The notes below the pieces were generated by a model. The model ran no database searches, was not told the DNA's origin, and saw only the letters and a program-made list of their open reading frames with translations. This document shows positions 17,777 to 27,500 of a stretch of DNA of 64,000 nt, in pieces (positions within the stretch are counted from its first letter, which is position 1; every line of letters starts with the position of its first letter). The stretch is from an uncultured bacterium. GTDB taxonomy: Bacteria; Bacteroidota; Ignavibacteria; Kapaibacteriales; UBA4661. Both the position numbers and the translations under genes were made by a program. The stretch spans positions 46,968 through 110,967 of the forward strand of contig CALCNX010000090.1 of NCBI GenBank assembly GCA_937899715.1, written 5' to 3'.

Positions 17777-19384
17777 ATGTCCCCTCACACCCTCAAATTT
17801 ACCGCCCTTCGCCAAGCAGAAGCGCTCCCCGCGCTCCTTGCAACGCTCAAAGACCGCATCGAATCATTGCTCAATCTCAGCGATTATCATGGCGAGTTAA
17901 AACCTGTGCTCATCAGCACGAATCTTGTGCAGCGTCTGTGCCTTGCCACGGGTTTGGGACGTGACGAAAAGCGTAGCCGTGCAGAACTTGATACAATCAC
18001 TCTTTCGGACACAACCTATATTCACGACACCGTTTTTACGCGGATGAATCTTCTGGCGATGTGGTCGGCACTGGTGAAGATGCGATATAATGCCCTCCCG
18101 CTTGATTGGGCGAGCGCTAGCACTCTCAGCGCCATCATCAATGCCGAGATGCTGCACGGTGCGGAACTTCTTCTAGAGGATGATGCCTTGTTATCCGCCC
18201 TTGCTTCTACGGCTCTTGAAACAAGTAATAGTGCATCGGAACAACTGCCAATTTTGAATCTGCACATCGGAACATTTGCTGACGGTAACGCTCAGGCAGC
18301 CTCATTAAACCTGAACGGGCGCGATATTCCGAACACGCAAATCCTTATCGCTGGCGCGACTGGTTCCGGCAAGACCAATCTTCTGGCGGTACTGCTTCAG
18401 CAAATCCGTAGCGCGTCGGTCGAAACGCCCTTTCCTGTCAATTTTCTCTTGTTCGATTACAAAGGTGAATTTTCCGACCCCGCCAATGCCCCATGGTTGC
18501 AGCACTTCGAGGTGCAGCGCCGTTGCATCATTGACCCGCTCCACGAGCCGCTTCCCTTCAATCCGTTCAAGGATTTTTCCCAAAAGCAAAATGCCCGCAG
18601 CGAAATCAATCTGTACGCAACCGAACTCGCTGAAGCGCTTTTGGCACTAGACCGCGCCACCATTAGCGCTAATATGGCAAACAGACTCACCGAAGCGGTC
18701 ATTCAAGCGTACGGGCGCACTAACAACGCTCCCGTAAGCTTTGAGCGTATTTACGACGAGTACACTGCGCTCCAAGACCCACGCGAACAGAGCAAATCAG
18801 ATTCGGTGAAGTCTATGCTTTCGCAGCTTATTCGGTCGAATCTCTTTGCAGCAAGCGACAGTGCGGATTTAGTGCGGTCAAGCCTCATTATCAAAATGGA
18901 TACGTTTCCCAAAGACGGCATCATTGCTAAGGCGATGGTCTATTTCACGATTGCTAAGCTCAATGCGCTCTACGAAACGCTGCCTGTGCAGACAATGAAC
19001 GACAAACACGTGGAATTGCGCCACTTTACCATTATTGACGAAGCACACTATATGCTGGACTTCGACAACAAGCCGCTTCGCAACCTCATTGCTACCGGCA
19101 GGAACAAAGGCTTGAGCATTATTCTGGCAACGCAAAGTATGGAAAGTTTTCGATCGGATTATTTTGATTTTTACGCCAATGCCCAGTACCCGCTTATCAT
19201 GCGGCAGCAAACCATGAATGACCGCGTTCTGCGTGATTTATTCGGGCTTTCAGGGCAGGAATTTACGAAGCTCAAAGAGGCTATCAGTAATTTGAAAAAG
19301 GGCGAGGTGATTTTACGCACAGGTGCTTCCAATCTAGCTTCGTCGCGGAAGTTCAGAAAGATTGCGGTGACGCATTTGGTATAA
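17777..19384 (+). CDS. DndE-like domain fused to HerA/FtsK-type DNA-translocating ATPase
   Basis: A 535-residue protein. The ATG at 17777 is preferred to the TTG at 17744. Residues 1-150 resemble DndE in order and spacing: LKFTALRQAEALPALLATLK, then FTRMNLLAMWSALVKMR, then AIINAEMLHGAELL, matching DndE's F-x-R-x-x-L and H-x-N-R-G-x-x-L-L pattern. Residues about 170-530 are a HerA/FtsK ATPase: Walker A Lys199 (IAGATGSGKTNLLA), a FDYKGEF strand, Walker B Asp421-Glu422 (HFTIIDEAHYML) and a sensor-like ILATQS. DndE binds nicked DNA and HerA-type rings pump DNA, so the fusion suggests loading a translocase onto DNA together with the DndD-like ATPase. No nuclease motif was recognised. The ATPase part is sure, the DndE part likely. 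Confidence 0.78.
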   Translation: MSPHTLKFTALRQAEALPALLATLKDRIESLLNLSDYHGELKPVLISTNLVQRLCLATGLGRDEKRSRAELDTITLSDTTYIHDTVFTRMNLLAMWSALVKMRYNALPLDWASASTLSAIINAEMLHGAELLLEDDALLSALASTALETSNSASEQLPILNLHIGTFADGNAQAASLNLNGRDIPNTQILIAGATGSGKTNLLAVLLQQIRSASVETPFPVNFLLFDYKGEFSDPANAPWLQHFEVQRRCIIDPLHEPLPFNPFKDFSQKQNARSEINLYATELAEALLALDRATISANMANRLTEAVIQAYGRTNNAPVSFERIYDEYTALQDPREQSKSDSVKSMLSQLIRSNLFAASDSADLVRSSLIIKMDTFPKDGIIAKAMVYFTIAKLNALYETLPVQTMNDKHVELRHFTIIDEAHYMLDFDNKPLRNLIATGRNKGLSIILATQSMESFRSDYFDFYANAQYPLIMRQQTMNDRVLRDLFGLSGQEFTKLKEAISNLKKGEVILRTGASNLASSRKFRKIAVTHLV

Positions 19385-19393
19385 ATGATAAGC

Positions 19394-20371
19394 CTATTTG
19401 TAATGGTTAAATCTGAAAGAAGAATTTGCCATGTTCAAACTGTCTTGCACGGCTCTTATCCGCTTAAACAAAGGGCTTAGATTTGGGTGGTCAAACTCAT
19501 CCCCTTTTGAGCATGAATCAAACCGAATAGAAACCCCAACATAACATATTTCTTTGCGCTCTGCATTAACTCGGCAGTATAACAGTGTTGCAGGACAATT
19601 ACCATAACAACCATCTTCCTGTGCATATTTCCGTTGTTGTAAATCGCGCTGAATTTCTTGTTCCTCTAGCCCAAAAGTCTTCAAATGATAATAAAGCGTT
19701 GTATCGGAAGGTTCAAGAAGAAATACCAAGTACCAAGTTCCTTCGCAAGCACTTCGGGTGCTGTCATAACAGCAATCATAATACACTTCTTTGGAGGGAA
19801 AAGCATAAACGCAGGGAATCCCCTCAGACAAGCCAAACGTTTTGCGTACAAGTGCATCTGCTTCCTCGAACCGCATTGGAAGATATGCTTCATTCAAGCT
19901 ATTCAGATTTACAATCCCGACCGATTCCAGAGCGGTATCCGAAACCATTCGATAATCGTGCATTATGCCAAGAGAGTCTGTCGTATATTTAGCAGCGTAC
20001 AATTGCCCCGAATCTTGAAGAGTAAAACTGTGTTGAACATTAAAATACGGCTTATTTCGTACACGCATTTTGTAGCGAATAGTGAATTTATCTTCTCCAT
20101 TCAGTCTGGTTCTGTACAGTCTTTGAGTTACGGGATACTCAACCCAATCAAACTGCCTGATTGATCGAACCGAATCAATTTCCACAATCACCTTGTCTTG
20201 AATGTTATAATGAGCAAGTTTTGTCTGAATCATGTTGAATGCAGTCTCGTACAGCTTCGGGGGTACTTTTAACTCATCCTCTGTCAGTTCTTTAGACGAT
20301 GAGCAGGATGCAAGTGCCATTCCTAAGATTGTACAAGCAAGTACCATTAGTATTTTTTCAGTAAACTTCAT
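19394..20371 (-). CDS. Lipoprotein of unknown function
   Basis: A 325-residue protein. The ATG at 20371 gives a lipoprotein signal with lipobox LASC at Cys23 (MALASCSSSKELTEDE). The longer frame upstream adds a non-signal tail. The mature part is mixed alpha/beta with no recognised family. It contains several cysteines, including YYDCCYD and a CYGNCP motif followed by two further Cys, which may form disulfides in the periplasm. Base composition is visibly more AT-rich than its neighbours, which may mean recent acquisition. It is convergent with the HerA-like gene (9 bases apart) and 60 bases downstream of the helix-hairpin-helix protein gene on the same strand. Confidence 0.7.
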   Translation of the reverse strand: MKFTEKILMVLACTILGMALASCSSSKELTEDELKVPPKLYETAFNMIQTKLAHYNIQDKVIVEIDSVRSIRQFDWVEYPVTQRLYRTRLNGEDKFTIRYKMRVRNKPYFNVQHSFTLQDSGQLYAAKYTTDSLGIMHDYRMVSDTALESVGIVNLNSLNEAYLPMRFEEADALVRKTFGLSEGIPCVYAFPSKEVYYDCCYDSTRSACEGTWYLVFLLEPSDTTLYYHLKTFGLEEQEIQRDLQQRKYAQEDGCYGNCPATLLYCRVNAERKEICYVGVSIRFDSCSKGDEFDHPNLSPLFKRIRAVQDSLNMANSSFRFNHYK

Positions 20372-20431
20372 AGTTTTGAGTATGAAAGAGAAACGATAAT
20401 AATACATTCTAGTAATATACAAGAAACCACC

Positions 20432-22615
20432 TCAAAACCGCACATCTACTTGTACCATTAGCTGCGCGTCGGTATTGCTGTTGATTTGCGTGGCTCCGCT
20501 TCCGAGCGTGGAAACGTCGAAGCGTCGTGTGAGCGAACCCCGTGCATAGAGTGTGACAGCCGGAAGCGGCTGAACTTCTAGCATCAGATATGCTCTCACA
20601 CCCTGACCATACAAGGGTGGATTGGAAAGCGTACCCGGAAGCGCCGTTTCGTACTGCCACACCGCCGAATCAAAACTCTCCGTGCGAAAAGCAACCATGC
20701 GCCCTGTGAGGCTGAGCCACACGCTAGGCGACCACGATGCCCCCACAAATCCCAACATCCCAAACTCCGGTGCTTGGTTGCCTTCATAGCTCACAAAGGC
20801 AGCTTCATAGCGGGCTTGCAGACGCAGCACGTCCGAAAATGTATAGGAGCCATGCAGACGCAACCCCGTTTTACCACGCCCATAGACCACGCGGCGGCTG
20901 TTGCGTCCTGTGCCAATCGTCAGAACATCCGTCTTCGTTTCGTGGCGAAGGCGCATCACGCCTTGCAAATTGGGCGTGGCATCCCATGTTGTTTCGGTAA
21001 AAATATCTACACCGCGCACTTGCACGGGTACGGTCGCCGTGCTCGAAAGCGTTGTGTAGGCATCCAAGTACCCATTCACGCGGAGCCTCGGAAGCTCCTT
21101 CCAGACTGCCCCGATGTACAAGCCCGCTTCATTGGTTGGTTTCGGGTTTTCGCCAAAATTCATCCCAAACGGCGAGCGGAAATCCGTCGGGAACGCGCGG
21201 GCAGATGCCGCCAATTCCCACGATTTCAAGCGCCACTCCGCCGCCATGCGCCCGCCGACGTTCCCCGCTCCGTCGCGTGCCATTTCTCCCATCACCACCA
21301 CATTGCCAAGCGAGTAAGTGCCAAAGAGCGTAGCAAGTGCGCCGCGTTGCTGCGGGAAAACCATCACCGAGCGCGACGTAATAGGCTTGTCGTATTCCAA
21401 TGAAAGGATGCTTGCACCAAACGACCAATGCTCAATGCCGCGCTCTGTTTTTTGCTCTATTTTTTCTGCTTGTGCGTCCATTCGCGAAGAAACTTCCGCG
21501 CTCACGCCGAAGAGTCGTTCTGGTAGCGTATTTTTCGTGGAAAGTTCGGAGCGTGTGCGGAAAAGACCGTCAAAATCCAGCGATGTAGCCACATTGTTCA
21601 CGGTGTCTATGCGAGCCGAGCGCTGCTGCCACGATCCCCAACCTATAAAACACGCCGAGAGTTTTTCATTCAAGAGCAGATTTTGCTGCACCGCCGCACC
21701 GTGAAAGAATTGCTGCTCCGTGGAAGAACGGTACGGAATGAGATTCTGTGAGGTTTCGGTGACGGGAGAAATTACGTCTGCGCCTTTACGATTTGCATAA
21801 ATGCTCCACAGCATTGTTCCCAAGCCACTTTCTACCAAATAATCACCGACAATGACGCTTGTGTTTAATTTCGGCGAACCAAACTCAGCACGGACGTAGC
21901 CGCTCAGAAAATCCGTCGTACTCAGTTCGCCCGCATCTTTTGCAACGGTTAGATTTGCTTCAAAAAAGCCAACAGAATCTTTGCGAAATGAGGCAGTAAG
22001 CCGTTGGTAGAGTTCCAAGGGCGAACCTTGAAATTGCTGACTTGCCGTGGCATCTGCCGTAAAGCCGCGTTGGGGTGTTGCCCAGAAGCGTGTTCGGGCT
22101 CGGTACCAGAGCGCAAGATTTGATTGCCGTGAGATATTTTTGAGGGGATCAATAGGGCTACCGGACGTTATTTCAAGTGGCTCGTTCTGCGGTGTTTCGA
22201 GGGTAGTACAAAATTTCAACAAATACACTTGTGCAAAAGAAAGCGCAAGTGAGTCCTGAAGTACGGTATAATCGGCATCAGGATATTTTCTCACCAATCG
22301 TTTTATCGCTAATGCCGTTTCGAGCGAAATGCCCGGAATGGTCTGCAAATCCCGCACGGAAGCTGTTTTGAGGCGAAGCGGATTTTGGCGATAATACTCC
22401 AGCAAATCTACGCTGGGCGATACGCCGGTTGACTGGGCAAGAAACTCCAGAACCTGTTCCAATTCTTGCGTTGCAGGCGTTCGGGATGCTGATTGAGCAA
22501 ACAAGTCCGATGAGGCAGAAAGCAAAGCCAGATAGAAAATAGTAAATCGGAGTACCGCATAAATAAACGTTTTGGGGAAGAAATTTGTCGAAACAAGTGG
22601 AATGAACTTGGTCAT
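20432..22615 (-). CDS. Outer-membrane beta-barrel protein with helix-hairpin-helix domain
   Basis: A 727-residue protein. The signal peptide ends near SDLFAQ (about 41). About 60-135 holds a ComEA-type helix-hairpin-helix motif (LKTASVRDLQTIPGISLETALAIKRLV), normally a non-specific DNA-binding unit. The remaining about 580 residues alternate hydrophobic and polar residues with many aromatic strand ends and finish LMVQVDVRF, as in outer-membrane barrels. Proteins with an HHH domain before a barrel occur widely in Bacteroidota; their function is not established, and DNA uptake is one guess. The next genes on the plus strand are porD and lytTR. Confidence 0.78.
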   Translation of the reverse strand: MTKFIPLVSTNFFPKTFIYAVLRFTIFYLALLSASSDLFAQSASRTPATQELEQVLEFLAQSTGVSPSVDLLEYYRQNPLRLKTASVRDLQTIPGISLETALAIKRLVRKYPDADYTVLQDSLALSFAQVYLLKFCTTLETPQNEPLEITSGSPIDPLKNISRQSNLALWYRARTRFWATPQRGFTADATASQQFQGSPLELYQRLTASFRKDSVGFFEANLTVAKDAGELSTTDFLSGYVRAEFGSPKLNTSVIVGDYLVESGLGTMLWSIYANRKGADVISPVTETSQNLIPYRSSTEQQFFHGAAVQQNLLLNEKLSACFIGWGSWQQRSARIDTVNNVATSLDFDGLFRTRSELSTKNTLPERLFGVSAEVSSRMDAQAEKIEQKTERGIEHWSFGASILSLEYDKPITSRSVMVFPQQRGALATLFGTYSLGNVVVMGEMARDGAGNVGGRMAAEWRLKSWELAASARAFPTDFRSPFGMNFGENPKPTNEAGLYIGAVWKELPRLRVNGYLDAYTTLSSTATVPVQVRGVDIFTETTWDATPNLQGVMRLRHETKTDVLTIGTGRNSRRVVYGRGKTGLRLHGSYTFSDVLRLQARYEAAFVSYEGNQAPEFGMLGFVGASWSPSVWLSLTGRMVAFRTESFDSAVWQYETALPGTLSNPPLYGQGVRAYLMLEVQPLPAVTLYARGSLTRRFDVSTLGSGATQINSNTDAQLMVQVDVRF

Positions 22616-22713
22616 ATCGGCACAAGAGACTATTTTGTGATGGAAAGTGTCATTTACGTTCGCTCCAAAAAGATAGCAAAATCATTGCTTTTTCCCAATA
22701 TCAATTCTTCATT

Positions 22714-23685
22714 ATGCAGAAAATTCGCTTGAGCGCTTTGTTGTGCGCCGTCTGTGCGCTTATGGTGTCGGCACTGACGCTTCGCGGGCAAGAACTCCGC
22801 GCAACGGTCACGGTTGATTTTGCACCCGGTTTCGACCTTAACGAGCGGGATAATTTTGCTTCGTTTCGCCAAGAAATTCAGGCATATTTGAACACCCAAT
22901 CCTTCACGGGCAAAGAGATGAAAAGCGAAGCAGATAAAATCACGTGGAAAGACGAGCCGGTGAATGTGAATGTGAGCTTGACCTTGCTGAGCGGCACACA
23001 GACAACTCGCTATAATGCAACCATGCTCATCAGCGCCAAACGAACACTTTACGGCACAAAAAAGCAGTCTTCGACGGTGATATTTCTTGACACCAAGCTC
23101 ATGTTTCCGTATCAGCGCGGTTCATCGTTTTCGTACCAGCCCCTGCGCTTTGATGATTTGGTGAGTGTGCTGGATTATTATGCCTTGATGTGCATTGGTT
23201 TTGATTTAGATTCGTTCTCTCCGCTTGGCGGAACCCCGTATTTTCAACGTGCACAGCAGATTTTGCAAATTGCGGGCACAACACAAAGCCAGTATGTAAG
23301 CATGAATGAAGATAACGGCTGGAATCTGCGCGGGGACGAACCCGGAAAAATCTCACGGGCAAGTGTGGTCAGCGAACTCTTAGATGCACGGTATAGTGAG
23401 TTTCGTACGCTGACTTCGGCATATTACCTGAATGGATTGGACTTTCTGGGTGACAAACCCGACGAGGCGAAAGCAACGATTGACGATCTCCTGACAAAAT
23501 TCGCCGATTTCAAAGATAAACTGCCCAATCGCAGTGCGCTTTTTCAGCTTTTTTTCGACTCAAAATTCCGTGAACTTGCTGAACTTTTCCGCGGCTATCC
23601 ATCCGAAAAAGTATGGGCAAAACTCAAGTATAACGACCCTTCGCGGACAATTATTTACGAGGATACGCGGACGGGCAGAAAGTAA
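22714..23685 (+). CDS. porD: Type IX secretion system protein PorD (DUF4835)
   Basis: A 323-residue secreted protein with a signal peptide to about 25 (TLRGQEL). The DUF4835 pattern includes NTQSFTGKEM, QYRFN-type beta strands, LRFDDLVSVLDYYALMCIGFDLDSF, GTPYFQRAQQI and RSALFQLFFDSKFRELAELF. PorD is an accessory envelope protein of the gliding/Por secretion machinery, so its presence supports a working T9SS for the cargo proteins encoded in this window. The core T9SS genes are elsewhere. It is followed after 28 bases by the LytTR regulator gene. The last 13 codons and this gap recur as a relic at 36341-36413. Confidence 0.87.
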   Translation: MQKIRLSALLCAVCALMVSALTLRGQELRATVTVDFAPGFDLNERDNFASFRQEIQAYLNTQSFTGKEMKSEADKITWKDEPVNVNVSLTLLSGTQTTRYNATMLISAKRTLYGTKKQSSTVIFLDTKLMFPYQRGSSFSYQPLRFDDLVSVLDYYALMCIGFDLDSFSPLGGTPYFQRAQQILQIAGTTQSQYVSMNEDNGWNLRGDEPGKISRASVVSELLDARYSEFRTLTSAYYLNGLDFLGDKPDEAKATIDDLLTKFADFKDKLPNRSALFQLFFDSKFRELAELFRGYPSEKVWAKLKYNDPSRTIIYEDTRTGRK

Positions 23686-23713
23686 TCCACCGTTTGCAAT
23701 AGAGGGCTAATGT

Positions 23714-24550
23714 ATGCTCAAAGCACTGCTTGTTGATGATGAGCGACTCGCTCGTACAGAACTCCGGCGAGTGCTGGCGGAGTTCCCCGACCACATCACG
23801 GTTATCGGCGAAGCAGCCAATAAACAGGAGGCTGTGCGCTTTATCTCGTCACTCGAAAATCCACGCCCCGACGTGATATTCCTCGACATCAATATGCCTC
23901 GCGGTTCCGGCTTTGATCTGCTGGAGAATATTGACTATGAAGGCGAACAACCCATTCACATTGTTTTTGTAACGGCATACAACAAATATGCCGTCCGTGC
24001 TTTTACTGTTAATGCACTGGATTATGTGCTGAAACCCATTGACGCAAAGCGCATAGCAAAGACTTTAGAACGATTAGAAAAACTGCGCAAAGATACTAAC
24101 GATACTATCGCCACACCATCCGACGTGCCAATACAGGATGAAAATAGTGATGAGGAAATCGCATCGGAGGCGGAGGAAAATATCGCTTTAGAGACCGCAC
24201 AAAAACTAGCATTGGATGATTTTGTCTTTGTTACCATTGGCAAAAGGATGCGTTTTGTTCGCGTGCCGGAGATTGCTTTTATTCGCTCAAGTGGAAATTA
24301 TTCCGAATTGTGTCTCCAAGACGGCAAAAACGCGCTCATTCTTCGGACGATGAATGAATGGGAAGCCGTACTGCCACCTGAACATTTTCTCAGGATTCAC
24401 CGAGCAACGATTGTGAACCGTGCTTGTATTGATGATGGGCGACCAATGGAAACACTCGGCACAACCGCACAGATGTATTTGCGTGATATTGGGGAACCGT
24501 TTGCAGTGAGTCGCAGATATTTAGTGAAATTAAAAGAACAGCTTCTGTAA
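23714..24550 (+). CDS. LytTR-family response regulator
   Basis: A 278-residue regulator. A receiver domain spans 1-125 with acidic pocket Asp8-Asp9, phosphoacceptor Asp58 (VIFLDINMP), Thr in VFVTAYNKYAV and Lys in DYVLKPID. An acidic linker follows (about 140-170), then a LytTR DNA-binding domain (about 178-278; VPEIAFIRSSGNYSELC and FLRIHRATIVN). LytTR proteins bind pairs of short direct repeats. It converges on the LytS-type kinase gene at 24571-28131 (20 bases apart), the likely partner. Candidate target repeats lie at 28293-28324. Confidence 0.93.
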   Translation: MLKALLVDDERLARTELRRVLAEFPDHITVIGEAANKQEAVRFISSLENPRPDVIFLDINMPRGSGFDLLENIDYEGEQPIHIVFVTAYNKYAVRAFTVNALDYVLKPIDAKRIAKTLERLEKLRKDTNDTIATPSDVPIQDENSDEEIASEAEENIALETAQKLALDDFVFVTIGKRMRFVRVPEIAFIRSSGNYSELCLQDGKNALILRTMNEWEAVLPPEHFLRIHRATIVNRACIDDGRPMETLGTTAQMYLRDIGEPFAVSRRYLVKLKEQLL

Positions 24551-24570
24551 ACACGACTGTCAATACTCCT

Positions 24571-27500
24571 TTACTTCCGCTCCAGCTCTCGCGTCGCAAT
24601 GCGAATAAGCACCGTAACCATTCCGCCCGCTTCAACAATCTCCATCGTTTGCCCTTCAGCGTAGAGTTGGCTCAAACGCTTACGAAGATTGTCCAGCCCA
24701 ATTCCCGTACTGTTTTGCTTAACCAAATCAGCAACGGTATTTTTTTCTTCTTCTCCGTCTTGAGTTTCCGCAATCCAGTGCCCCGTATTGCGAACTTCCA
24801 CGCGCAGCCATTCCGCGCCGCTTTCGACCGTTTCTAATGTTGCAGAAACCTCTACACGCAGGGCTGATTCAGAGGACTCCATACCATACTTGATGGCATT
24901 TTCTACCAAAGGCTGTATGAGAAAAACCGGAACATTGAAATCAAGTGCCTTGGGTTCGGCAGAAACACTTGCTTCCAGCTGCTCCTCAAAGCGCAATTTT
25001 TCAATATCCAGATAATGCTCGACCGCCTCAATTTCTTCGCCTAAAGGAATCGTAAGCTGTGAACCCGCATCCAGCGTGTGCCGAAGCAGCAAGGAAAATT
25101 CCAGAATCATCCGCTTGGCGTTGCGAGGATTTTCGCTCAAAAGGGAATTGATGGAATTGAGAACATTGAACATAAAATGCGGATTCAGCTGATGCCGGAG
25201 CATTGCATCGGTGGCGCGTTTGCGCTCGGTTACGTCTTCCATCACCGACCATATCCGATTATTATCCACACCCGTCGGAATGTCCGCTTCGCCGATAATA
25301 ATGCCGGAGAGTACGATAGAGAGCTTTTCACCGTCAGCACGAGTAAAGACATGTTCCAACGGACCAAACGCGCCCCGCCTTTCCAAACCATAATCTATGA
25401 GGGCGTACAGCGAATCGGAGACGAGGGCGCGAAAATCCTGCACAACGCCATCCTGTGCGCTGTATCCCGTAATAACTTCAAAGGCAGGATTGGTCTCGAT
25501 AATCTGACCGCTTCGCTCCCAAAGAATCATCCCCAAAGGCGAGGTATCAAACAGCGCACGAAATTTCCGCTCCGAACGGCGGCGTTCTTCGATGTTCAAT
25601 ATCAGCTCCGCTCGTTGCTCCTGCAAGCGGGCAATACGACGGCGATACACTTGCAGCACCGCCGCCAGCGCTCCCACTACCGCCAAGCCGATAAATACCC
25701 GAAACCACCATGTCTGCCACCACGCCGGATGAATCCGAACGAGAAGCATTGCCGGCTCTGCGTTCCATACACCATCCGCGTTTGCTACCTTGACTAATAA
25801 GCGATATTCACCCGGCGCGAGGTTCGTGTAGGTTATCCACCGCTCCCGCTTCGCGTCTGTCCAGCCTGTATCCACGCCCTCCAAGCGCCATGAATATAGG
25901 TTTTGCTCGGGACGAGTGAACTCCAGCGCTGCCGCTTCGATGCTCAGGTTGTTCTGATTGTGCGTCAGTTCTATCTCGCCTCGGTACGCAACCGAATATA
26001 TGGTGTCGCCGCCAATGTCCCGCACGTTCATAATCGCGGTGAGTGGCGGTGTGGGGTTATCCCGTAGCAAATCAGGAAAAAAGCTGTTCACGCCTCCCGT
26101 ACCGCCGAAAAACATTTCTCCGCTTGCGCTTTTGAAATACGACCACCGATTAAATTCATTGCCTTGCAAGCCGTCTTCGATGTCGTAGCGGCGTATTGCT
26201 CCCGTTTTTGTGTTATACGAGCACAGCCCGTTGTCGCTGCTTATCCAGAGCAATCCCGCACCGTCCTCCAATATACCGTAGCAGTTATCGTGTGGCAGCC
26301 CGTTGTCCACGGTCATTTTCTTGAAAACGTCCCGTTCGCGGTCATAACGCGCTATGCCGCCGCCTTTGGTCGTTACCCACACGTCCCCGGAACGGGTTTC
26401 AAGGAGGGAGGTGGCGAAGTTGTCACCGATAGTCAGAGGATTGCCCGCTTCGCTCGTGTACCGACGTAAGGTTTTGTTCGCAGTGTCGTAGCGAGCAACG
26501 CCGTCCAAACTCGCTATCCACAATGCTCCGAAGCGGTCTTCGCGCACGGCGTAAATATGCTTGAAGGGATACGGCATTCCCGTTTTGGAATCTCGGAGCG
26601 GGAGGTATTTTCCCGCTTTTCCGGGGTTGGCGGGTATATACCACAAGCCTGCATCCATAGTGCCTATCCACAAATTTCCCTTGCAGTCACCGCTGAGGGA
26701 TAAAATAAGAGTAGAATCGGGAAAATGAATTGGTATAGGGCGGGAGCCGAACGTACGGAAGCCAATCGCAGTGCGGTTGGGGTCAAAGGTTTGCAGAGCG
26801 TTTGCCCCCACCCAAAGCGTTCCTTTTGTGTCTTGATAGAGCGCTCCGAGACCTTGAGTAAGACCGCCCGCTTTGCGCGGGTTCGGGTAATAACGCCTCA
26901 CCGTGCCGCTTGTTCGGTCTATCGCATTAAGTACACCGCCATCAAGCCCTGCCGTTTGAACGTATACCCAAAGATTATTATTGGTGTCGGCGAGTAGCGC
27001 GCGTGCGTAGTTCCCGCTCAGGCTGTTGGAATCCGAGGAATTATTCCGATACGTCTTGAAGCGCAGTTTATACGGCGAGTGTTTGCCAATATCCGATCTG
27101 ATGTTACTGACCGCGCCCCAATCAATCACCCACACAACGCCCGATCGGTCTTCGTACACGCGGTTAACCTTAAAGCTAATACTTGTTTTTTGCCGTGGGC
27201 GTTTGCCGTAGGCACGCACGACGCGAATGCGAGGGTTGATAGTGAACAACGCGCTACTTCCGCCCATGTCGGTTCCGCCGACCCACACGCGGTCGGGTGC
27301 AGTGCAATGAATCCATCCGGGGATATGCTCTTCCTCTTTCAAAAACTCGCCCACGACCCGCCCCTCGCGGACATTGACGGCGTAAACGCCTTTTTGAGCG
27401 TATGTCGCCGCCCACAAGGTATCTCCCACGCCCGTTAATGTACTTGCGGTAAAGGGCAATTCAAACGGTGAGCGCATAAACGAGTCGCTCCGTTCATCAT

